Part shown: in pieces, positions 51,646 to 60,692 of the stretch
How the letters are laid out: each line of letters begins with the position of its first letter
Position numbering within the stretch: the stretch's first letter is position 1
NCBI RefSeq assembly: GCF_900445235.1
Contig: NZ_UFSM01000001.1
Span: forward strand, 1,296,501-1,360,500
Reading direction: 5' to 3'
Origin: Aminobacter aminovorans
GTDB lineage: Bacteria > Pseudomonadota > Alphaproteobacteria > Rhizobiales > Rhizobiaceae
DNA length: 64,000 nucleotides
Position numbers and translations under genes: made by a program
The notes under the pieces: generated by a model
The model's input: the letters and a program-made list of their open reading frames with translations, nothing else
What the model was told of the DNA's origin: nothing
The model's database searches: none

Positions 51646-51869
51646 CAGGCGCGGCGCTCGGTAGCCGGCAGGGCGTCCTGCCGGCTGCTGAAATAGGGCG
51701 CGAAGAACATGTAGATGCCGGTCGGGATCAGCACGAAAAGCGGCGGCAGGGGCAGGTAGTAGTACCACTCGGGCAGGGTTGTGATGGCCATGCCGGCAAA
51801 GACCGATGCGACGATCAGGCTGAACAGGAGTGAGGTCCAGCGATGGATAAAGCGGATCACCTGGTTCAT
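51645..51869 (-). CDS. Small membrane protein
   Basis: The 74-residue protein has two hydrophobic segments (about 11-31 and 39-58): RFIHRWTSLLFSLIVASVFAG and YYYLPLPPLFVLIPTGIYMFF. The family was not recognised. It overlaps DUF1801 by one base at its stop and lies 35 bp downstream of the SRPBCC gene, so it is part of a four-gene ArsR-SRPBCC-membrane-DUF1801 operon. Confidence 0.8.
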   Translation of the reverse strand: MNQVIRFIHRWTSLLFSLIVASVFAGMAITTLPEWYYYLPLPPLFVLIPTGIYMFFAPYFSSRQDALPATERRA

Positions 51870-51904
51870 TGCAATATTCCCTGAAATCGATGGTGTCGCG
51901 GCGA

Positions 51905-52315
51905 TCAGTCGAGCTTGGCGACGACGTTGCCCAATTGGTCGAAGAAGCGCGGCCAGCCTACCGACGCACCCTGGAAGTAGGCCTTCTGGGCAGTCGTGAA
52001 GCCGCGCTGCTCCATGCGCAGGCTTGTGCCTGACGCGGTGGGCGCGAGCGTCCAGCTGACGATGCTCTTGAGATCCTTAGTATCCCAACGATAGGACAAG
52101 GCGCGGTTTTCCTCGACCGTCTCGACCTCGCAATCGACCTGGCCCCAGTCGGCGGAGAGCGTGAAGCGGCGGCCGGCCATCGGGATGAAGTCGTTGTTCA
52201 TCAGCCATTCGGCGATGAGATGCGGCTGAGTCAAAGCGCGCCAGAGCTTTTCGGGCGGATAGGGAAAATCGCGTTCGACCACGACCGAGCGCGTGGTTTC
52301 CATTGTTTCGGTCAT
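51905..52315 (-). CDS. SRPBCC (AHSA1-type) domain protein
   Basis: The 136-residue protein has VVVERDFPYPPEKLWRALTQPHLIAEWLMNNDFIPMAGRRFTL and GTSLRMEQRGFTTAQKAYFQGASVGWPRFFDQLGNV. It overlaps the ArsR gene by 4 bp. The pairing of ArsR and SRPBCC in one operon is common; the ligand is unknown. Confidence 0.92.
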   Translation of the reverse strand: MTETMETTRSVVVERDFPYPPEKLWRALTQPHLIAEWLMNNDFIPMAGRRFTLSADWGQVDCEVETVEENRALSYRWDTKDLKSIVSWTLAPTASGTSLRMEQRGFTTAQKAYFQGASVGWPRFFDQLGNVVAKLD

Positions 52316-52635
52316 TGGTCCATCCTCTTGAGTAAATTGTCGAGATCGTCGAAGCGGTCGTTCCAGAAACCGGACATCTCTGTCGTCCAGTCGATCAGCG
52401 TCCGCAACGCATCACGCTCGACGCTGTAATAGGTGTAGCGGCCCTGCTGCCGGTCGCGCACCAGGCCGGCCGTCTTCAGGATTTTCAGATGCTTGGAGAC
52501 CACGGGTTGCGAGACGCCGGCCTCGCCCAGGAGACCGACGACCGTGGTGTCGCCATTGCGGCAGAGACGCTCGAACAGGCCGCGGCGTGTCGGATCGGAA
52601 AGCGCGCGAAAGATCGCATCCTGAGGCTCAGTCAT
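52312..52635 (-). CDS. ArsR family transcriptional regulator
   Basis: The 107-residue winged-helix protein has DAIFRALSDPTRRGLFERLCRNGDTTVVGLLGEAGVSQPVVSKHLKILKTAGLVRDRQQGRYTYY and an extended C-terminal helix (WNDRFDDLDNLLKRMDQ). It heads the SRPBCC/DUF1801 operon and probably autoregulates through the palindrome immediately upstream. Confidence 0.93.
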   Translation of the reverse strand: MTEPQDAIFRALSDPTRRGLFERLCRNGDTTVVGLLGEAGVSQPVVSKHLKILKTAGLVRDRQQGRYTYYSVERDALRTLIDWTTEMSGFWNDRFDDLDNLLKRMDQ

Positions 52636-52639
52636 AAGT

Positions 52640-52683
52640 CATACCCAAATGGCTATGCGATGACACATAGCTGGATGGGTATG
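52640..52683. promoter_or_regulatory. Candidate ArsR operator
   Basis: The inverted repeat CATACCCA (52640-52647) to TGGGTATG (52676-52683), with inner arms GGCTATG and CATAGCT, starts five bases upstream of the ArsR ATG. Position and symmetry suit autoregulation. The rest of the ~345-bp gap to ybaK has no supported gene. Confidence 0.65.
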
Positions 52684-52979
52684 GGTTGTCAATGAGGATG
52701 GCCAGCCGTTGTTACAGTCGTCAGCTGTATGTGGAGAACGCTTCGATGACGCGCCGTCATGGCGCGCTCGCAGTTGATGCGGGCCTGGCCTTGCTGGCGG
52801 CGGCCGAAGGCCGATCGCTCGGCGATCTTACGCTCGGGCTCGATCGGGGCGCTCTGCTTGAGCGATTTCTCGTACGGTATTCCAGCCATCTTCGATGGCG
52901 CCTCTTGGCCGGCGGGACATAGGATCCGCCTGTCTCAGCCGCCCTTGCGAAATGCTGGGGCGCTGTTGCACAACAGGGC

Positions 52980-53453
52980 ATGTCGAAGACCACCCCCGCC
53001 ACGCTCGCGCTGACCAAGTCGGGCATTCCGTTCGCACTCGCGACCTATGACTATGACGCCGGCGCGGAGCGGGTCGGGCTGCAGGCGGCGGAGGCGATGG
53101 GGGTTTCGCCCGGCATCGTGCTCAAGACCCTGATGGTCGAGGTCGACGGCAAGCCGGCCTGCGTGGTGGTGCCCTCCGACCAGGAGGTCAACATGAAGAA
53201 GGTGGCGGCGGTCTTCGGCGGCAAGGCAGCGCAGATGATGAAGCCTGACAATGCCGAGCGGCTGACCGGCTACAAGGTCGGCGGCATCTCGCCCTTCGGC
53301 CAGCGCAAGCAGGTGCCGACGGCGGTCGAAGAGATGGCGACGCTGGAGGACGAGGTCTTTCTCAATGGCGGCCAGAGAGGCCTGCAGATCCGCATGCGTC
53401 CCGACGACCTGCTGGAGGCGCTTGGCGCGAAGGCGGCCGACCTCATCCGCTGA
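52980..53453 (+). CDS. ybaK: Cys-tRNA(Pro)/Cys-tRNA(Cys) deacylase YbaK
   Basis: The 157-residue protein has TPATLALTKSGIPFALATYDYD, GVSPGIVLKTLMVEVDGKPACVVVPSDQEVNMKKVAAVFGGKAAQM and YKVGGISPFGQRKQVPTAVEEMATLEDEVFLNGGQRGLQIRM. It hydrolyses mischarged Cys-tRNAPro in the cytoplasm. It stands alone. Confidence 0.94.
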   Translation: MSKTTPATLALTKSGIPFALATYDYDAGAERVGLQAAEAMGVSPGIVLKTLMVEVDGKPACVVVPSDQEVNMKKVAAVFGGKAAQMMKPDNAERLTGYKVGGISPFGQRKQVPTAVEEMATLEDEVFLNGGQRGLQIRMRPDDLLEALGAKAADLIR

Positions 53454-53718
53454 CGTTCTGGTGCAGTTGCTGCCTTCGCTCAAGGTGGGCAGGCCGCTGT
53501 CTCCCTGAAATCGCGTCGCCAGGAAGAAGCTTGCGACCGTCCCTCATGCCCTAGGCAGCGGCTTCGACAGGACCGTGGGGCAACTCCGCGATCCTTGCCT
53601 GGCAAGGCGGTTCCAACTGCGCCGGTCCGATTGCAGCCGTGCTGGTCCGACGCGGCCTCGGCTGTCCTGGTCCGTAAGTGCCGTGTTCGCCGTGGCCGGG
53701 ACGGTTCAAAGAAACACG

Positions 53719-55371
53719 CTACTTCCGCTTGTCGATGAAATGCTGCTTCAGCCTGGCGACGTCGTTTGGCGACCACCCCTTGATATCGGCAACCTGCATC
53801 CAGGCGTCGATATAGTGCTCGGCGGCGTAGACGTGGCCGTAGCCCATCGGTGCGGTGGTGGCCATGGCGATATCGAGCGTCAGCTGCAGGAAGGTGACGA
53901 CAGGATACCAGCGCAGTTCGGGCGAGACGTCGGGCCCGCGTGGCGTCTTCATCCAATCGGGCTCGCGGTAGAGCGCATGCGTTTCGTAGAAGGTGATCGG
54001 GTCCGAGGCGTATTGCAGGTAGACGAGGCGGAGCGGCCCCCACGCAGCGCCCGGAATGTCGAGCGCGTTCTTCTGTGCGGTGAAGCGGACATAGGAGCCG
54101 TCGCGGAACGCGGGCAGCCACTCCGGTGTGCCGGCATTGCGGTCGTCGGTGATCGAACGCCAGATGCGGCTGGCAAAGGGCGGGCCGCTGAGCAACGCGC
54201 CCTGATAGGGATCGCCGAGGACCTCGAACAGCTCATTGGACAGCTCTGTGCTGAGCGCGCCGAGGCTGAGGCCAAACAGATAAAGCTTTGGGCGTGTTTC
54301 CTTGGGCAAGGTGCGCCAGTAGCCGTAGATCTCGCTGAACAGGGCTCGCGACTGATCGGCGCCATAACCAGGCTCGACCAGCAGCGACAGCCAACTGGCG
54401 AGATAGGAATATTGGGCAGCGACGCTGGCGACATCGCCATTGTGCAGGAACTCGATCGGATCGATGGCCTGTTCGTCGACCCAGCCGGTGCCGGTGGGCG
54501 TGACGATGACCAGCGTCGAACGCTCGAAGCCGCCGGCGCGCTTCAGCTCCTCCAGTGCCAGCTTGGCGCGCTGCTGCGGCGTGTCGCCGGACTGCAGCCC
54601 GACATAGACGCGCACCGGCTCCCTGGTCGGTTTGCCGGTGAGCTTGCCGATGTCGGCGGCGGTCGGGCCGGAGGCGATGTAGGAGCGCCCCATGCGGCCG
54701 AGATCCTGCCAGCGCACCAGCGATGCGGCGCTGCCGGTCCTGGCAGGCTCGGAGGGCTGGCGGGTTTCTGCCGGCATCAGTTCGTCGAGGCGCTGGAACG
54801 AGCTGTCCATCACGCGCAGGCCGTAGCGGAAAATGATGCCGTCTGCGGCCGACCAGAACAGCAGCACGGCGATGGTGGTGCCGATGACGTAGGACACGCG
54901 CGTCGGCACGAAGCGGCGTAGCCGCTCGGAGACGAAGACCAGCGTACGCTTGAACAGGCGGCTGAACGCCACGAGCACGACGAAGGTGACCAGCGCGATG
55001 GCGCCGACCTCAAGCGGATGGGCGGTGTCGACCGGGTCGAGCTTCATCAGGCTGCGGATCGAATTCTGCCACTCGGAAGCGCGCCACAGGAACACCAGGC
55101 CGACGATGCCGCAGACGACGGCGGCGACCAGCTTGCCGACAAGCAGCGTGCGCGCCTTGAGCTCGGGCAGTTCGAGATAGTGCCACAGCCAGTGCAGGAA
55201 GAAGCCGCAACCATAGCCCACGGCGGCGGAAAAGCCCGAGAGCACACCTTGGGTCAGGTAGTTGCGCGGGATCAGCGTTGGCGTCAGCGATGCCGCGAAG
55301 AAAAGCGTGCCGAGAAGCAGGCCAGTGGTCGAGAACGAATACCAGTAGCGGACAGCCCAGTTGCGCAGCAT
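53719..55371 (-). CDS. Membrane alpha/beta hydrolase (DUF2319-type, Abhydrolase_9)
   Basis: The 550-residue protein has about five N-terminal membrane segments (residues 10-200: SFSTTGLLLGTLFFAASLTP, LLVGKLVAAVVCGIVGLVFL, VGAIALVTFVVLVAFSRLF and YVIGTTIAVLLFWSAADG). A hydrolase domain follows with the nucleophile elbow LYLFGLSLGALSTELSNELF, VYVGLQSGDTP and TLVIVTPTGTGWVDEQAIDP. The family is a two-domain membrane hydrolase; the substrate is unknown. The start at 55371 (MLRNWAVRYWY) is preferred over ATG at 55458. Confidence 0.9.
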   Translation of the reverse strand: MLRNWAVRYWYSFSTTGLLLGTLFFAASLTPTLIPRNYLTQGVLSGFSAAVGYGCGFFLHWLWHYLELPELKARTLLVGKLVAAVVCGIVGLVFLWRASEWQNSIRSLMKLDPVDTAHPLEVGAIALVTFVVLVAFSRLFKRTLVFVSERLRRFVPTRVSYVIGTTIAVLLFWSAADGIIFRYGLRVMDSSFQRLDELMPAETRQPSEPARTGSAASLVRWQDLGRMGRSYIASGPTAADIGKLTGKPTREPVRVYVGLQSGDTPQQRAKLALEELKRAGGFERSTLVIVTPTGTGWVDEQAIDPIEFLHNGDVASVAAQYSYLASWLSLLVEPGYGADQSRALFSEIYGYWRTLPKETRPKLYLFGLSLGALSTELSNELFEVLGDPYQGALLSGPPFASRIWRSITDDRNAGTPEWLPAFRDGSYVRFTAQKNALDIPGAAWGPLRLVYLQYASDPITFYETHALYREPDWMKTPRGPDVSPELRWYPVVTFLQLTLDIAMATTAPMGYGHVYAAEHYIDAWMQVADIKGWSPNDVARLKQHFIDKRK

Positions 55372-55442
55372 GTCGGTTTCCCCAATCCTATCGGCCAACT
55401 TGCCGCGTGCCCGGCGCGCAGACAATGGCACAGCGTCCAAAT

Positions 55443-55480
55443 CAGTGGGGAAAGACAAAGCTCAGTGGGGAAAGACAAAG
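55443..55480. repeat. 18-bp perfect direct repeat
   Basis: CAGTGGGGAAAGACAAAG occurs at 55443-55460 and 55463-55480 (20-bp period) in the 290-bp gap between the membrane hydrolase and prpE. It lies just upstream of the hydrolase start. Confidence 0.9.
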
Positions 55481-55664
55481 CCGTTCAACTGGCTCATGGC
55501 GTGCCGACTGCCGCGCCAGACGCCTTGGTGGTTCGACAGGCTCACCATGGGGCTGGCGGGACGTGTTCACGACCACCAGGACTGAAGGGTCATGCCGCAA
55601 CATTCCGCAATTTGGCGTACCGCAATCCTCATGGTGAGCCGAACCAGGTGCGACCGCGAGGGCG

Positions 55665-57575
55665 TCAGGCAACGCCAATGCCGCGCGCCTTAAGCGCTTC
55701 AGATATTTCGTCGAGGATGACGGGATCGTCGATTGTCGCCGGCATCTTCCACTCCTCGCGGTCGGCGATCTTCTGCATGGTGCCGCGCAGGATCTTTCCC
55801 GATCGTGTCTTGGGCAGGCGCTTGATGGTGACCACCATCTTGAATGCGGCAACCGGGCCGATGCGGTCGCGGACAAGGCCGACGACCTCTTTCTCGATCG
55901 CGCCGGTGTCGCGGTCGACGCCTGAGTTGAGCACGATGAAGCCGCAAGGGATCTGGCCTTTCATCGCATCGGCGATGCCGATGACGGCGCATTCGGCGAC
56001 GTCGGGGTGCTCGGCAACGACCTCCTCCATGCCGCCCGTCGACAGGCGATGGCCGGCGACGTTGATGATGTCGTCGGTGCGGGCCATGATGAAGAGATAG
56101 CCCTCGTCGTCGATATAGCCGGCATCGGCAGTCTTGTAGTAGCCGGGGAATTCGGCGAGGTAGGCGTTGAAGAAGCGCTCGTCGGCGTGCCACAGCGTCG
56201 GCAGGCAGCCGGGCGGCAGCGGCAGCTTGACCACGACATTGCCGAGCGTGCTACGCCCGACCTCATGGCCGGCATCGTCGAGCACGCGCACGTCGTAGCC
56301 CGGCATCGGCACGCAGGGCGAGCCGTATTTGACCGGCAACAGGCCAAGGCCGACAGGGTTCTGGCTGATCGGGTGGCCGGTTTCGGTCTGCCACCAATGG
56401 TCGATGACCGGGACCTTCAGCTTGTTCTCAGCCCATTTGATGGTTTCGGGGTCGGCACGCTCGCCAGCGAGGAACAGGGTGCGGAAACTCGAGAGGTCAT
56501 ATTGCGGCACGAAGAGGCCCTGAGGGTCCTCCTTCTTGATGGCGCGGAAGGCGGTGGGGGCGGTGAACAGCGCGACGACACCGTGTTCCGAAATGACACG
56601 CCAGAATGTGCCAGCATCGGGCGTGCCAACTGGCTTGCCCTCGAACAGGATGGTGGTGGCGCCGTGTAGCAGCGGGCCATAAACGATGTAGGAGTGTCCG
56701 ACGACCCAGCCGACATCGGACGCTGCCCAGAATACCTCGCCCGGCTTGACGCCGAATTCGTTTTCCATCGACCATTTGAGCGCGACCATGTGGCCGCCAT
56801 TGTCGCGCACAACGCCCTTGGGCTGGCCTGTCGTGCCCGAGGTGTAGAGCACATAGAGAGGATCGGTGGCGGCGACGGAGACGCATTCGACCGTCCGTCC
56901 GGCGGCCTTGGCGGCGCCGACAGTCTCGGCATAATCGAGGTCACGGCCGGCGACGAGATCGCAGGTCAGCTGCGGCCGCTGCAGGACGATGCAGCGTTCC
57001 GGCTTATGGCTGGCGAGCTCGATGGCGCCGTCGAGCAGTGGCTTGTAGGCGACGACGCGGCCGGGCTCGATGCCGCAGGAGGCCGAGATGATCAGCCTGG
57101 GCGTGGCATCGTCGATGCGGGTGGCAAGCTCCTTAGCGGCAAAGCCGCCGAACACCACCGAATGAATGGCGCCGAGGCGCGCACAAGCGAGCATGGCGAA
57201 GGCCGCTTCGGCGACCATCGGCATATAGATGATGACGCGGTCGCCCTTTTGCACGCCCTGGTCCTGGAGTACGCTGGCGAGCGCATTCACTTCGGCGAGC
57301 AGCCCGGCATAGGTGAATTTCTGCTGCGTGCCGGTGATCGGGCTGTCGTGGATGAGGGCTACCTGTTCGGCGCGACCGCCCAGCACATGGCGGTCGAGCG
57401 CGTTGTAGCAGGTGTTGCATTCAGCCCCTGCGAACCACCGGCCATAGACGCCGGCTTCGGCGTCGAAGACCGTGTCCCAGGGCTTGAACCAGTCGATCGC
57501 CCGTGCCGCCTCGGCCCAGAATCGCTCGGGATCGCTGACCCAACCGTCATAGACCTCGTGATAGCGAGATGGCAT
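55665..57575 (-). CDS. prpE: Propionyl-CoA synthetase (acyl-CoA synthetase)
   Basis: The 636-residue adenylate-forming enzyme shows the acetyl/propionyl-CoA synthetase pattern: NTCYNALDRHVLGGRAEQVALIHDSPITGTQQKFTYAGLLAEVN, DPLYVLYTSGTTGQPKGVVRDNGGH, VIDHWWQTETGHPISQNP, YYKTADAGYIDDEGYLFIMARTDDIINVAGHRLSTG and RLPKTRSGKILRGTM with the acetylatable Lys. It activates short-chain acids, probably propionate. It stands alone on the minus strand. Confidence 0.93.
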   Translation of the reverse strand: MPSRYHEVYDGWVSDPERFWAEAARAIDWFKPWDTVFDAEAGVYGRWFAGAECNTCYNALDRHVLGGRAEQVALIHDSPITGTQQKFTYAGLLAEVNALASVLQDQGVQKGDRVIIYMPMVAEAAFAMLACARLGAIHSVVFGGFAAKELATRIDDATPRLIISASCGIEPGRVVAYKPLLDGAIELASHKPERCIVLQRPQLTCDLVAGRDLDYAETVGAAKAAGRTVECVSVAATDPLYVLYTSGTTGQPKGVVRDNGGHMVALKWSMENEFGVKPGEVFWAASDVGWVVGHSYIVYGPLLHGATTILFEGKPVGTPDAGTFWRVISEHGVVALFTAPTAFRAIKKEDPQGLFVPQYDLSSFRTLFLAGERADPETIKWAENKLKVPVIDHWWQTETGHPISQNPVGLGLLPVKYGSPCVPMPGYDVRVLDDAGHEVGRSTLGNVVVKLPLPPGCLPTLWHADERFFNAYLAEFPGYYKTADAGYIDDEGYLFIMARTDDIINVAGHRLSTGGMEEVVAEHPDVAECAVIGIADAMKGQIPCGFIVLNSGVDRDTGAIEKEVVGLVRDRIGPVAAFKMVVTIKRLPKTRSGKILRGTMQKIADREEWKMPATIDDPVILDEISEALKARGIGVA

Positions 57576-57785
57576 GGCGTTTCCTTCCCAGGACAGTGGC
57601 CCTTGAGGCCGTCATTGTTGCTCAGCTTGTAGCCGCTGGGCCGCCGGGGCGTCCATTTGACCTTGGTTTAAGAGACTGTCCGCAAATGCCGTTTTCGACG
57701 CGTTTCGCTGCACTGCCGCTTTTCTCAAATCGTAGTGCTGCATACCCACTGTAGCAGATCGGGCCATGGGCTTTGACAGGGGCGC

Positions 57786-57962
57786 GTGAAGTTGATCAAA
57801 GGCAGCATGTCGAAGGCGCTGTCGCTCATCATCCTCGCCATCATGGCGATCCAGCTGATCAAGCCGCTTGGCCTGCCGGGGCTCAGGCAACGCCGCGATT
57901 TCTGGAAACTGGCGGTGCTGGCGCTGGCGGCGATTTCGGTGACGGCGCTGCTGGGGCACTAG
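57786..57962 (+). CDS. Small membrane protein, GTG start
   Basis: The 58-residue protein begins MKLIKGSMSKALSLIILAIM and ends KLAVLALAAISVTALLGH, with two hydrophobic segments and a basic loop (GLRQRRDFWK). The start is GTG at 57786; ATG at 57807 is an alternative. It is too short for family assignment. Codon use fits the genome. Confidence 0.65.
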   Translation: MKLIKGSMSKALSLIILAIMAIQLIKPLGLPGLRQRRDFWKLAVLALAAISVTALLGH

Positions 57963-57970
57963 AGGATGTT

Positions 57971-58720
57971 CTAGAAGGCGGGGGCGAGACCCTGCCAAGA
58001 GATATGTGTGCCGAGCAGTGCCAGGCCGGTAAAGAACCAGCGCCTGAAGGTTTCCGCTTCGATGCGGCCGCGCAGCCAGCCGCCCAGCCACATGCCGGCC
58101 AGCGCCGGAACGATAGCGAAGGCCGAGATGCCGAGCTGATGCAGCGGGACCGCGCCGTTGGCCCACAGCCCGATGCCGAGTGCGACCGTCGAGACGGTGA
58201 AGGACAGGCCCAGCGCCTGGACGAGATCGTCGCGGCCAAAGCCCAGTCCGCCGAGATAAGGCACCGCCGGAATGACGAAGACACCGGTGGCGCCGGTCAT
58301 GATGCCGGTGAGCGCGCCGACGACCGGGCCGGCCCAGGGCTCGGCTGCCGACGGCACCGACATTCTGAGCCTGAGCAGGCCGAGCGCGGCATAGACGAGC
58401 AGCACCACGCCGAGCCCCGCGGTGACGATTGATGTGTAGCTGCTGGTGATCAGGCCGGTGGAGGCGAGCGTGGCGGCAAACACGGCAAGCATCGTCGGCC
58501 ACAGGCGCCGCACGAGGGCTGTGACGTCGGGACCGGCCAGCAGCTGCCAGATGTTGGTGACGAAGGAGGGCAGCAGCAGGATGGCGGCTGCCTCCGCCGG
58601 CAGCATGACGAGACCGAGCAGCCCCATGGCGACCGTCGGCAGGCCGAGCCCGACCGCACCCTTGACCAACCCGGCAAGGACGAAGACGGCGGCGATGACG
58701 ATGACGAGCAGTTCCGACAT
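57971..58720 (-). CDS. TauE/SafE family sulfite exporter-like permease
   Basis: The 249-residue protein has about eight membrane segments, GLVKGAVGLGLPTVAMGLLGLVMLPAEAAAILLLPSFVTNIWQ (repeat 1) and VVGALTGIMTGATGVFVIPAVPYLGGLGFGRDDLVQALGLSFTVST (repeat 2), the duplicated TauE signature. Substrates in the family include sulfite and organosulfonates. The start at 58720 (MSELLVIV) was chosen by family. Confidence 0.93.
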   Translation of the reverse strand: MSELLVIVIAAVFVLAGLVKGAVGLGLPTVAMGLLGLVMLPAEAAAILLLPSFVTNIWQLLAGPDVTALVRRLWPTMLAVFAATLASTGLITSSYTSIVTAGLGVVLLVYAALGLLRLRMSVPSAAEPWAGPVVGALTGIMTGATGVFVIPAVPYLGGLGFGRDDLVQALGLSFTVSTVALGIGLWANGAVPLHQLGISAFAIVPALAGMWLGGWLRGRIEAETFRRWFFTGLALLGTHISWQGLAPAF

Positions 58721-58774
58721 GGCGGCGAAGATGCAACGCGAGCTGCCGCGCAGGCAAGTGCCATGCGATGGGGG

Positions 58775-58835
58775 GTCCGCCAGGGCAAAACCCCATCCCA
58801 ACCCTGGCGGACCTTACCTGACCACAGAGGTCAGG
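58775..58835. promoter_or_regulatory. Tandem hairpins upstream of the TauE/SafE gene
   Basis: GTCCGCCAGGG (58775-58785) pairs with 58802-58812 across a 16-base loop, followed by CCTGACC (58817-58823) pairing with 58829-58835. They start 55 bp before the transporter ATG. The gap of about 345 bp to the next gene shows nothing else. The role as leader, attenuator or operator is inferred. Confidence 0.5.
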
Positions 58836-59065
58836 CTCCGGCCATCGCCGGCAAGGACTACCAAGCACGATGCGTGCCAGCGATTTCTGTGCCGGGATGG
58901 GACAGGTTGCGAAACCCTGCCGCTGGCGCGACTTGCCGCCGCCATGGGCATTTTGATTGTCTTAGCGGTCCTGCCGGAATGCTCTGGCCGAATTGAGCTA
59001 TATTCCTGTAGGAAACGGCAGCCGCGTCTTTTGGCATTTTGATACGTCCAGGATCGGGAGTGGGG

Positions 59066-59530
59066 ATGAGTTCCCAGGGTGTTGCCAAAGTCCCGTTCGG
59101 GCCGACGACGGCTGCCGCTATCGTTCTTTCGCTGATGATCTGCACGCTTGTCGCTTACTTCGTGATCGCTGCCTTGACCGTAGCTGTCGGGTGGCTGCCT
59201 GACGACCTGATCGCAGGCACGTTCCGGCAGTCGCGCTATGTCAAGATATTTGCCGCGATGATCGGAGCTGCCGCGGGCGGGTTTGCAGGCGTCTGGGTGG
59301 CGCGGGTGGTCTGCGACTTCGCCTTCGCTGCCTACCTGCCGCGCGCGGTGTTTTATGCCCTGACCGTGCTGGCTGCGGCAGGGCTCGCCAAATTGTGGCA
59401 GGCGGGATCGCTGGCGGAAAGTGCCGTGGTGCTGGCGCAGGTGGCCGCGACACTTGTTGCTGCCTTCATCTGGTTCTGGCCGGAACGCTCGCCTGTTGCC
59501 ATCGGCAAGGGGATCGTCGGTCCCGACTGA
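59066..59530 (+). CDS. Hypothetical membrane protein
   Basis: The 154-residue protein has four hydrophobic segments: AAIVLSLMICTLVAYFVIAA, YVKIFAAMIGAAAGGFAGVW, AVFYALTVLAAAGLAKLW and ESAVVLAQVAATLVAAFIWFW. The family was not recognised. ATCGGGAGTGGGG precedes the ATG. It opens a run of small genes on the plus strand. Confidence 0.75.
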   Translation: MSSQGVAKVPFGPTTAAAIVLSLMICTLVAYFVIAALTVAVGWLPDDLIAGTFRQSRYVKIFAAMIGAAAGGFAGVWVARVVCDFAFAAYLPRAVFYALTVLAAAGLAKLWQAGSLAESAVVLAQVAATLVAAFIWFWPERSPVAIGKGIVGPD

Positions 59531-59612
59531 TCGATGGCACGGCCTGTGCAAGGCTGTGCCATCGTCGATTGAGCTGCTGGACTTGCCGGCTGCCGGCAGC
59601 TACCTGTTCGTG

Positions 59613-59759
59613 ATGAAGCAGAACAACCTCTACCTCATCATCGGCGCCCTGGTTGCGGCCGTCATCGCTCTCGGCATCTATGTCTATCGCGAAGAGTCAA
59701 AGCCCAAGGGCGTCGAATTGCGCATCGACGAAACCGGCATTTCGGTCCAGGAGAAGTAA
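59613..59759 (+). CDS. Small membrane-anchored protein
   Basis: The 48-residue protein starts MKQNNLYLIIGALVAAVIAL and ends ELRIDETGISVQEK. It has a single N-terminal hydrophobic segment (6-27) and a soluble tail. No family was recognised, but similar short proteins occur in rhizobia. Confidence 0.72.
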   Translation: MKQNNLYLIIGALVAAVIALGIYVYREESKPKGVELRIDETGISVQEK

Positions 59760-59776
59760 CCAACGCGTGTCGCTGG

Positions 59777-60253
59777 CTACTTCTTGTTGACACCAGCCAC
59801 TGCGAGGTTGGTCAGCTTGCTGTTGGCTGCCTTTTCCTCGTCCAGGATTTCGCTCAGGAGCTTATGCGCTTCGTCGTGGCCGAGAACCTTGGCCCATTCC
59901 CGTAGAGAGCCATAACGGGCGATCTCGTAATGCTCGACGGCCTGGGCCGCCGCCAGCAGGCCGGCGTTCAGGGCCGTTCCCGAGGTCTCTTCGATCAGGC
60001 CGGCGCTTTCTTTCAGAAGACCCTCGATGGCGTCACACTTTTCGCCTTCGGGCTTGAGGCCCACCGACGAAAACACCTTCTTCAGGATCTGAACGTGACC
60101 CCTGGTCTCCTCCAGATGGTCGTCGAACGCCTGCTTGAGCTTGCTGTCGGTCACCGCCTTGGACACGCTGGGCAGTGCCTTGGCGATGGCATTTTCGGCG
60201 TAATAGATGTCGTGCAGCGTGTGTTCGAACAATTCGGCAAGGGTCTTCATCAT
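59777..60253 (-). CDS. YciE/DUF892 ferritin-like protein
   Basis: The 158-residue four-helix protein has LAELFEHTLHDIYYAENAIAKALPSVSKAV, DHLEETRGHVQILKKVFSSVG, AAAQAVEHYEIARYGSLREWAKVLGHDEA and LSEILDEEKAANSKLT, with the Glu/His residues expected for a di-iron site. The family is associated with stress. The start at 60253 (MMKTLAEL) or 60250 are equally plausible. Confidence 0.93.
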   Translation of the reverse strand: MMKTLAELFEHTLHDIYYAENAIAKALPSVSKAVTDSKLKQAFDDHLEETRGHVQILKKVFSSVGLKPEGEKCDAIEGLLKESAGLIEETSGTALNAGLLAAAQAVEHYEIARYGSLREWAKVLGHDEAHKLLSEILDEEKAANSKLTNLAVAGVNKK

Positions 60254-60399
60254 GTCTTTCCTCTGGGTTTCAGTGGGAGAGTAAGCGGTGGGCGGCATAA
60301 AGGTTCCTGCCGCGGAAAGCCTGTGCGGCTGTATGACTGGCGGTCCGACGCAGACGAGATGTCCATTGCTGCGCTCCCGGCTTGATGGAATGATGGGTC

Positions 60400-60594
60400 A
60401 TGGCGAGATTGACGAATACGGCTCCGAACCGGGTGTTGGCCGTCGATACGATGATGGTGAACGAGGAGCCACTGCTGGCGCTGCTCAACCTTGAGACCGA
60501 TGACGGTGCCGTCGAGCTTGCAATCAACCGCACGATGGCCGAACTGCTGGTCGATCAGCTCCTGACCCTGCTCGGATACGACGAGGAAGAATAA
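60400..60594 (+). CDS. Small hypothetical protein
   Basis: The 64-residue acidic protein starts MARLTNTAPNRVLAVDTMMV and ends AELLVDQLLTLLGYDEEE. It has no cysteine or membrane segment. The family was not recognised. It opens a series of three small unknown genes on the plus strand. Confidence 0.68.
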   Translation: MARLTNTAPNRVLAVDTMMVNEEPLLALLNLETDDGAVELAINRTMAELLVDQLLTLLGYDEEE

Positions 60595-60692
60595 CCCCTT
60601 CTCGACGGCTGGCTTGCCGTTTTCAATGGCTTAGATGGAACGCTCTGCCGCATCGGGGGTTGTCTCATGGCGAGACAATGGTGGAGCCCGCG

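Noticed and set aside
52686..52922. 78-residue open frame before ybaK
   Set aside because: It begins within the ArsR promoter, has no ribosome binding site and no recognisable family.
53575..54921. 448-residue plus-strand open frame
   Set aside because: Antisense to the membrane hydrolase, which has clear membrane segments and a GLSLG elbow.
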